The notes under the pieces: generated by a model
What the model was told of the DNA's origin: nothing
Seen by the model: the letters and a program-made list of their open reading frames with translations, nothing else
Databases searched by the model: none
Position numbers and translations under genes: made by a program
Part shown: positions 1-3,643 of the stretch, piece by piece
How the letters are laid out: every line of letters starts with the position of its first letter
How positions within the stretch are numbered: the stretch's first letter is position 1
DNA from: Acidobacteriaceae bacterium
Lineage (GTDB): Bacteria > Acidobacteriota > Terriglobia > Terriglobales > Acidobacteriaceae
NCBI GenBank assembly: GCA_003166055.1
Contig: PMWR01000314.1
Span: 1,412-6,471 of the forward strand
Reading direction: 5' to 3'
Length of the DNA: 5,060 bases

Positions 1-407
1 GAAGATGTGCTGACGATATGCAGGGCGCTGCTGCTCCAGTGAGTCGGCATCTGCCGGCCGCCGCTGGCCGGATCGGTCGCCGCGCCTACCGCCTGCAACA
101 GCATCTCGGTGGGCGTCACGCCAAGGGCCAGCACCAGCGCGCGATCGCGATAGTAGGGAAAGAACCAGTCGTAGCCGGGACGCAGCGCCAGTGCGGCGCC
201 AACCTGCAAAGCCTCATGACCGGCGGCGGAAATCTGGAAGAAGACCTTCTGTTGCCGTTTGAGCATGATCTCGCGGTCGTCCACGCGGCGCGAGAGAAAC
301 ATCAGCCGGTACATCTCGACCAGTTGCTGCGGGCTAAGGCTGCCTGCGGCATCCGCCCCCGCGGAAACCGGCTCCGACTCGCGAGTTCCCGAAACTGCCA
401 GCTCCAT
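1..407 (-). CDS. 2-oxo acid dehydrogenase E1 component, alpha part (probably branched-chain type), N-terminal fragment
   Basis: The reading frame starts at an ATG (405-407, minus strand) and runs off the left edge after 135 codons. A GGGGGAG ribosome binding site precedes the ATG. A low-complexity N-terminus of about 25 residues is followed by the conserved E1 alpha opening: [15 protein letters not shown] at 32-46, then [15 protein letters not shown] at 61-75. [13 protein letters not shown] follows at 84-96; its Tyr-Arg pair (Y86, R87) matches the diphosphate-binding pair of known E1 alpha subunits. GGRQMPTHW (116-124) and ALHIVSTSS are also typical. The family decarboxylates branched-chain 2-oxo acids (or pyruvate/acetoin) with thiamine diphosphate and passes the acyl group to E2 lipoate in the cytoplasm. 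The GDG...N cofactor motif would lie beyond the edge. I infer the branched-chain assignment from resemblance. A fused alpha-beta E1 is possible and cannot be judged here. Confidence 0.88.
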   Translation of the reverse strand, partial: MELAVSGTRESEPVSAGADAAGSLSPQQLVEMYRLMFLSRRVDDREIMLKRQQKVFFQISAAGHEALQVGAALALRPGYDWFFPYYRDRALVLALGVTPTEMLLQAVGAATDPASGGRQMPTHWSSSALHIVSTS

Positions 408-470
408 CCCCGTTACTCCCCCAAAAGTCGGCACTTTCTTGCGACCCGGAAGACCGGACCAGCCAAACCC

Positions 471-483
471 GATTGTAACAATC
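471..483 (-). promoter_or_regulatory. Possible E1 promoter -10 element inside a 13-bp palindrome
   Basis: On the minus strand TACAAT (472-477) matches the sigma70 -10 consensus at five of six bases. It lies about 65 bases upstream of the E1 start codon. It sits within GATTGTAACAATC (471-483), a perfect 6-bp inverted repeat around one base, which could be an operator. No good -35 hexamer lies 16-18 bases upstream, so the promoter is weak or activator-dependent if real. The rest of the 151-bp gap (408-558) shows only a short CCCAC/GTGGG dyad (502-519) without a T-run. Confidence 0.3.
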
Positions 484-558
484 AATCACGCTTTCGAGCA
501 GCCCACCTCACACTGTGGGAATTCGGTCCTGTTCACGCTGCCCACAAGGATCCCAGCT

Positions 559-1002
559 CTACTGGAACCGGGGCGGGAGCGGCTCGAAGACCGGAATTCC
601 CTTCACCGACATGCTCATTTTATCTTTTACACTGTGCGCGAGTTTCTCGATTTCGGCAACTTTGCGTAACTGGTCGGGATTGAGCGATTCAGGATGCTCG
701 CCTGCCAACTCGGCGTTCAATTCGCCGGCCAGTTTGAGCAGCTTGTTGGTGTCGGCAACCATCGACTTCTGCCGTTCGGCGTTGAGGGCCTTCAATCGCT
801 TCTCTTGTTCTACCGAATCGTCGTCGTTGTTGCCTCCGATGACGCCGCCCACCTGAGGGCCGATGGGCGAGGTCGGCGCACGCGGAACCTGAAGGCCGCT
901 TTGCGCGCCGCCCGGCAGCGCCAGCAACAAAGCCGCGGCCAGCCCAAGCCGGAACCGGCCGGCAGCACAGTGGCAGAGCCTTTCAAAAACTGGCTTGGTC
1001 AT
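559..1002 (-). CDS. Small secreted Lys/Glu-rich protein of unknown function (paralogue of next gene upstream)
   Basis: This is a 147-residue protein of unknown function. Residues 1-18 are basic (MTKPVFER...) and are followed by a hydrophobic core, LGLAAALLLALPGG (19-32), then a plausible signal peptidase site near AQS-G. A Pro/Gly-rich linker (about 38-58) leads to an acidic patch, NNDDD. A charged, probably helical segment (64-130) includes LNAERQKSMVADTNKLLKLA and IEKLAHSVKDKMSMS. The last part aligns clearly with the neighbouring gene at 1124-1552. I chose the ATG at 1000-1002 because it puts the signal peptide at the N-terminus. An ATG at 1084-1086 would add 28 residues and bury it. The start at 1002 has only a weak GGAG four bases upstream. 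The protein probably acts in the periplasm or outside the cell. I recall similar short proteins in Acidobacteriota, annotated as hypothetical. Confidence 0.75.
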   Translation of the reverse strand: MTKPVFERLCHCAAGRFRLGLAAALLLALPGGAQSGLQVPRAPTSPIGPQVGGVIGGNNDDDSVEQEKRLKALNAERQKSMVADTNKLLKLAGELNAELAGEHPESLNPDQLRKVAEIEKLAHSVKDKMSMSVKGIPVFEPLPPRFQ

Positions 1003-1123
1003 CAGGCTCCGGCTCAACCCCAACCCAATGTCGGCGGCCTCGACCATCCTTGCGCATCCCATTGCCTGTTCCTGTTCGGAATCCATCGGTCCATCCCATG
1101 CGCATCATTCCATCCCAGGCACT

Positions 1124-1552
1124 TCACTCCGTCCCCATGGACGTCTTCATCTTTTCCTTCACATCGTGGGCCAGCTTCTCGATTGCGTCGGCCTTGCGAA
1201 TCACGTTGAGCGAGAGCGTGTCCTTGTTGGTCTTGTCTACCTCGGCCTTCAGGTCGGTGGCCAGCTTGAGCAGCTTCGCGCTGTCGTCGGCGATTTGCTT
1301 CTTCCGCTCCGCATTCGCCGCCGCGAAATTCGGATTTTTGGAGTCCTTTCCATTGATCTCGTTTTGCGTATTGGCATCCGGAATACGGGTCACGGCGGGC
1401 GGATAGCGGAAACCTGGGTCCCTCACCTGCAGCCCTTCTCCAACCATCGGTATCAGAACCAGGGCGGCCAAGCCGGCAAGAACGCCGATCCATAGTGCGC
1501 TGATCCGCCGCACGTGCGGGCCTTCCGTCGAGTGATTTCGCTGATTCTTCAA
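1124..1552 (-). CDS. Small membrane-anchored or secreted Lys/Glu-rich protein of unknown function, TTG start
   Basis: This is a 142-residue protein with no recognised function. The start is a TTG (1550-1552), chosen because a perfect AGGAGG lies six bases upstream (1559-1564). The N-terminus is basic (RNHS...VRR, to 16) and is followed by one hydrophobic stretch (about 18-36, LWIGVLAGLAALVLIPMVG) that can be a signal peptide or a membrane anchor with the C-terminus outside. After a Pro-rich linker, the helical charged region (78-138) carries NAERKKQIADDSAKLLKLA, an aspartate/lysine patch and IEKLAHDVKEKMKTSMG. These match the downstream gene in the same order, so the two look like a tandem duplication. 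The gap to that gene's chosen start is 121 bases, and the pair is probably co-transcribed. A GTG at 1557-1559 opens a different frame that I regard as a shadow. Confidence 0.8.
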   Translation of the reverse strand: MKNQRNHSTEGPHVRRISALWIGVLAGLAALVLIPMVGEGLQVRDPGFRYPPAVTRIPDANTQNEINGKDSKNPNFAAANAERKKQIADDSAKLLKLATDLKAEVDKTNKDTLSLNVIRKADAIEKLAHDVKEKMKTSMGTE

Positions 1553-1558
1553 AGAACA

Positions 1559-1564
1559 CCTCCT
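1559..1564 (-). promoter_or_regulatory. Perfect Shine-Dalgarno deciding a TTG start
   Basis: AGGAGG on the minus strand lies six bases before the TTG at 1550-1552. There is no ATG in frame nearby, and the frame from the TTG begins with a proper signal or anchor sequence. Together these fix the start of the 142-residue protein. Confidence 0.75.
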
Positions 1565-1574
1565 GGGGCTTTCA

Positions 1575-1631
1575 TGGGCTGTGCCGGGAATTCCGATTCG
1601 ATCGATGGGATGCGGAGGTTAGGACAGCCCA
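1575..1631. repeat. Perfect 8-bp inverted repeat in the divergent gap
   Basis: TGGGCTGT (1575-1582) and ACAGCCCA (1624-1631) are exact reverse complements, separated by 41 bases. They lie in the 121-bp gap between the leftward small-protein gene and the rightward MscS gene. They could be arms of a cruciform or paired regulator half-sites, but a chance match of this length in a gap this size is not rare. I could not find a convincing sigma70 promoter for either direction; TAGTAT (1656-1661) is the best -10 for the rightward gene and has no matching -35. Confidence 0.3.
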
Positions 1632-1673
1632 GCTTTCCCTGCGCACAGTCTAGTCTAGTATCAGGAGTTTGCG

Positions 1674-2696
1674 ATGCATCCTTTTCTGTTTTTGCTGGCT
1701 GCTCGGTCCGGATTGTTTGCGGAAGGCAGGTTTCTGGGCAAGATCCTCGACGGGTGGATCGTCGATTCCCAGGAGTTCATCCGCCTCAAGCTGCCCCACC
1801 TGTTGGTGATCACAGCCATCGCTTTTGTCCTCACCCGGTTGCTGCGCGCAGTCACCTTCCACATGACCCGCGTGGCCGACCAGCATGCCGCCAATCAGAG
1901 CCGGATCGGCCAGGTGAAAACGCTGGCCGGCATCCTCCGCGCCACCGGGTTGGCGATTATCGGGCTGATCTTCGCATTGCAGTTTCTTGACACGCTTGGC
2001 GTCAACCTGGCTCCGCTGCTGGCCTCGGCCGGGGTAGCTGGCATCGCCATCGGCCTGGCTGCCCAGAACATCGTAAAGGACTTGCTCAATGGCGTTCTCA
2101 TCCTGGTCGAGGATCAGTTCAACATCGGAGACACAATTCGCGCGGCCGGAGTAGCCGGAACCGTGGAAGCAATGACCCTGCGCAGGACTTCGGTCCGCGA
2201 TGCGGACGGCACGCTGTACGTGATTCCCAACTCGCAGATCACCACTGTAGCCAACCTCAGCATCGGCTACTCCGTAGCTACGGTGAACGTAAGCGTGGAT
2301 TTCTCCGCCAATCCAGACAAGGTGCAGGCGATTCTGAAGGAAATCGCAACGGATGTGCGGAACAGCGAGTCCTTCCAGAATGTCTTCCTGGCCGATCCCC
2401 AGATTCTGGGCGTGGATGCGATGAAGGGCTCGCAGTTGATCTTTCCGGTGGTTTTCAAAACCAGGGCAACACAACAATACGCCCCGGTTCGGGAGTTTCA
2501 ACGGCGCGTGCGCCTGGCTCTGGAAGCCAACCACATGCTGCCTGGCGATCCCAACCGGGTCTTTAGTTCATTCCTCAAACCTGGACCGGCAACTCGCGCC
2601 ACGCCAGCCATTCCAGCAACAGAACATGAAGCGCCACCACAGCACGATCCAACCACCCTCAAGCCACAGGAAAGCAATCCATTCTCCGCATCCTAG
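1674..2696 (+). CDS. Small-conductance mechanosensitive channel, MscS family
   Basis: This 340-residue protein is close to the size of minimal MscS channels (E. coli MscS is 286). Members form inner-membrane heptamers that open under tension and release solutes during hypo-osmotic shock. The ATG follows AGGAG with a six-base spacer. Predicted membrane helices are at about 40-60, 84-106 and 109-143. The last is the Gly/Ala-rich pore helix (LLASAGVAGIAIGLAAQN at 115-132) running into IVKDLLNGVLILVEDQF. The beta domain follows, with NIGDTI (150-155) and the family signature DGTLYVIPNSQI (178-189). The mixed alpha/beta C-terminal domain ends near 300. A tail of about 40 residues, rich in Pro, Thr and His, follows and is not part of the core fold. 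Leucine codons are mainly CTG and TTG, unlike the feo genes downstream. The gene stands alone, divergent from its left neighbour, with no clear terminator. Confidence 0.93.
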   Translation: MHPFLFLLAARSGLFAEGRFLGKILDGWIVDSQEFIRLKLPHLLVITAIAFVLTRLLRAVTFHMTRVADQHAANQSRIGQVKTLAGILRATGLAIIGLIFALQFLDTLGVNLAPLLASAGVAGIAIGLAAQNIVKDLLNGVLILVEDQFNIGDTIRAAGVAGTVEAMTLRRTSVRDADGTLYVIPNSQITTVANLSIGYSVATVNVSVDFSANPDKVQAILKEIATDVRNSESFQNVFLADPQILGVDAMKGSQLIFPVVFKTRATQQYAPVREFQRRVRLALEANHMLPGDPNRVFSSFLKPGPATRATPAIPATEHEAPPQHDPTTLKPQESNPFSAS

Positions 2697-2720
2697 ACTG
2701 GTTGCATGAACAAGGTTTTG

Positions 2721-2901
2721 AAAGGGCACAGCTTCACAGCCTGCCGAGAAACTCCAACCTGGGGTAGCTGTGCGAAAAGGCGCGACTTCATAGCTTGCTG
2801 GCAAAACATCCTTCGACGAGCTTTGTAACAGGGCAGGACTTCAGTCGGGCAGCAAGCGGTCAAAAATGGGAGAAGGAGCTTTGCAGCCTGCGGAAAAACT
2901 C
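2721..2901. repeat. Array of four degenerate 30-34 bp intergenic repeats
   Basis: Four related units start near 2721, 2774, 2827 and 2872. Each has a block like GGC-rCGrCTTCA followed by yAGCyTGC-GG-AAAA. Units 1 and 2 match at roughly 70% of positions, with differences mostly transitions. Unit 3 keeps GGACTTCAGTC and unit 4 keeps GCAGCCTGCGGAAAAACTC. Aligned on the CTTCA core, the spacing is 54, 53 and 40 bases. A further partial copy, GTAGCTGTGCGAAAA, lies at 2764-2778. I recall short extragenic repeats of this flavour between genes in Acidobacteriota, but this is unverified. No gene is visible between 2697 and 3100. Confidence 0.5.
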
Positions 2902-2970
2902 ACTCGGGCGGTAGGCCGGGGATTGACGCCGGCATAAAGCCAATTGAATGAACGTGGGCTTCAACCCCTT

Positions 2971-3009
2971 AGGCCTGCTCTTTGACGGATTTCACCCAAA
3001 ATCAGGCCT
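2971..3009. repeat. 7-bp inverted repeat AGGCCTG / CAGGCCT
   Basis: AGGCCTG (2971-2977) and CAGGCCT (3003-3009) are exact reverse complements with a 25-base loop. Just before it, GTGGGCTTCAACCCC (2954-2968) forms a small GGG/CCC dyad. This stretch continues the repeat-rich intergenic region and overlaps an inverted copy of the repeat core, TTTTCCGCAG (3009-3018). It has no T-run on either side and is not a clear terminator. Confidence 0.35.
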
Positions 3010-3036
3010 TTTCCGCAGCCTGTTTAGCGCGCATTG

Positions 3037-3052
3037 AGTGATCCTGATCACA
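3037..3052. promoter_or_regulatory. CRP/FNR-superfamily operator
   Basis: AGTGA-TCCTGA-TCACA matches the CRP consensus TGTGA-N6-TCACA at nine of ten bases. It contains a perfect 14-base dyad, GTGATC-CT-GATCAC (3038-3051). Compared with the FNR consensus (TTGAT-N4-ATCAA) it matches eight of ten, so the exact regulator cannot be fixed from sequence. The site lies about 290 bases upstream of the chosen feoA start. In E. coli, feo transcription is activated by FNR without oxygen, which makes a CRP/FNR-type site here plausible. Confidence 0.6.
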
Positions 3053-3071
3053 TCCAGCAGACCTCCCTACT

Positions 3072-3086
3072 GATAAAAAAACCTCA
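3072..3086 (+). promoter_or_regulatory. Possible class II activator-dependent promoter (upstream feo promoter)
   Basis: Two overlapping -10-like hexamers, GATAAA (3072-3077) and TAAAAA (3074-3079), each match four of six consensus bases. If transcription starts near 3086, the palindrome centred at 3044.5 falls at -41.5, the usual class II activator position. No -35 hexamer is present, as expected for such a promoter. The transcript would carry a leader of about 245 bases before the chosen feoA start. Confidence 0.35.
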
Positions 3087-3099
3087 TCGTCCGATGAAG
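3075..3099 (-). terminator. Possible Rho-independent terminator reading leftward
   Basis: On the minus strand, 3099-3082 folds into a stem of seven pairs (one G-T wobble) closed by a four-base GGAC loop. The core is CATCG/CGATG. Seven T residues (A-run at 3075-3081 on the plus strand) follow directly. This is the textbook shape, but no minus-strand gene lies to its right. It would end only antisense or divergent transcripts from the feo control region. The stem is only moderately GC-rich. Confidence 0.35.
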
Positions 3100-3131
3100 C
3101 GAATAGCAAGGTCCGCCAGGGAGGGTCGTGC

Positions 3132-3178
3132 GGGGGGCTGGCAACCGTTCGGTAACCGTCCCCTTCGGAGGTTCATCC
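3132..3178 (+). promoter_or_regulatory. Structured leader with a hidden ribosome binding site
   Basis: AACC-(G)-TCC at 3154-3161 can pair with GGA-GGTT at 3167-3173, giving seven pairs with one bulged G and a five-base loop. This stem holds the strong GGAGG (3167-3171) that stands seven bases before an ATG at 3179, in frame with feoA. The CCCC at 3160-3163 could instead pair with a GGGG in the run at 3132-3137, which would break that stem. Two mutually exclusive folds suggest a switch, but I match it to no known riboswitch class. Confidence 0.35.
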
Positions 3179-3216
3179 ATGCGTTTTCTTGAGAAACATC
3201 GCCCGAATCCCGTTGT

Positions 3217-3246
3217 TTGCAACTCAGACCGAAATGGTCGTATACT
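3217..3246 (+). promoter_or_regulatory. Predicted sigma70-type promoter of feoAB
   Basis: The -35 hexamer TTGCAA (3217-3222, four of six consensus bases) and the -10 hexamer TATACT (3241-3246, five of six) are separated by 18 bases. The expected transcription start is near 3253, giving a leader of about 79 bases to the GTG of feoA. The -10 lies in the centre of the operator dyads, which argues for repression by steric block. Confidence 0.6.
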
Positions 3247-3269
3247 GAATTACGACCAATCCGGTCGTA
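3227..3269. promoter_or_regulatory. Inverted-repeat operator over the feo promoter
   Basis: The heptamer GGTCGTA occurs at 3236-3242 and 3263-3269, and its reverse complement TACGACC at 3251-3257. This gives two perfect dyads sharing one arm: TGGTCGTA-N8-TACGACCA (3235-3258) and TACGACC-N5-GGTCGTA (3251-3269). In addition GACC-N5-GGTC appears twice (3227-3239 and 3254-3266), with centres 27 bases apart. The -10 box lies inside. It does not look like a Fur box (GATAATGATAATCATTATC) or a DtxR/IdeR box (TTAGGTTAGCCTAACC). An Rrf2/IscR-like or other metal- or redox-responsive repressor is a guess. Confidence 0.65.
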
Positions 3270-3297
3270 GTCTTGGATCTCGGTTTCGTTTGTACTT

Positions 3298-3314
3298 GCT
3301 GCCTTCGTGGCAGC
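3298..3314 (+). promoter_or_regulatory. Perfect 6-bp leader hairpin before feoA
   Basis: GCTGCC (3298-3303) and GGCAGC (3309-3314) flank the loop TTCGT. The hairpin ends two bases before an ATG at 3317 and four bases before the GGGAG that serves the GTG at 3332. It lacks a T-run, so it is not a terminator. It would leave the ATG at 3317 without an accessible ribosome binding site. Confidence 0.45.
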
Positions 3315-3331
3315 CCATGGGAGTTCGGCGG

Positions 3332-3643
3332 GTGAGCGTGCTAAGTGAATTGCATGTCGGCGAAAGCGGCGTCCTGGTGGCCCTCGACCTCCCTGAGTCC
3401 GTGCAGAACCATCTGATGCATATGGGCTTCGTCCCCGACGCGCTGGTCACCGCTCTGCGCCGCGCCCCCGCCGGCGATCCCACCGTCTACGGCGTCGACG
3501 GCATGGAAATCGCCCTCCGCCACGAAACCGCCGAAGCCATTCGCGTTCGCCCCGCCGACGTCCCTCCTGCTGATATCCAGGACAACACAATTCCGGAGTC
3601 GCCCATGGTCCACGCCCATGAACTTCTTGAGGTCGTCCGATGA
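3332..3643 (+). CDS. feoA: Ferrous iron transport protein A
   Basis: This 103-residue cytoplasmic SH3-like protein is the small partner of the FeoB iron permease. The FeoA domain spans about residues 2-75: SVLSELHVGESGVLVAL, then HLMHMGFVPDALVTALRR, then the hallmark APAGDP (45-50) and GMEIALRHETAEAIRV (57-72). A tail of about 28 residues follows. I chose the GTG at 3332 because GGGAG (3319-3323) lies eight bases upstream and the product then begins as typical FeoA proteins do. Alternatives are an ATG at 3317 (no ribosome binding site, next to a hairpin) and an ATG at 3179 (strong GGAGG, 154 residues), which would translate through the promoter and operator. The stop overlaps the feoB start as ATGA, implying translational coupling. 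Confidence 0.88.
   Translation: MSVLSELHVGESGVLVALDLPESVQNHLMHMGFVPDALVTALRRAPAGDPTVYGVDGMEIALRHETAEAIRVRPADVPPADIQDNTIPESPMVHAHELLEVVR

Noticed and set aside
18..683. Plus-strand open frame over the E1 start and the adjacent gap
   Set aside because: The minus strand carries unmistakable E1 alpha motifs; the plus product is compositionally odd and spans a gene boundary.
1014..1559. Minus-strand frame starting at GTG 1557-1559
   Set aside because: It overlaps the ribosome binding site of the better frame and lacks the signal or anchor and the paralogue similarity seen in the TTG-started frame.
1650..2534. Minus-strand open frame of 294 codons opposite mscS
   Set aside because: It has no recognisable domain and lies fully antisense to a well-supported MscS gene with its own ribosome binding site.
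2721..2901. CRISPR array
   Set aside because: The units are too divergent (about 70% or less identity), unevenly spaced at the end, and have no nearby cas gene.
2915..2933. Rho-independent terminator for mscS at the GCCGG/CCGGC stem
   Set aside because: The stem is only five pairs with a nine-base loop, lies over 200 bases past the stop codon, and has no T-run after it.
3084..3178. SAM-type riboswitch, suggested by GATGAAGC and GGCAACC
   Set aside because: The two pieces are too far apart and the P1 to P3 arrangement of the class is not there; an iron transporter is also not a usual target.
3298..3314. Attenuator terminator before feoA
   Set aside because: The stem is good but is followed by CCATGGGAG rather than a T-run.
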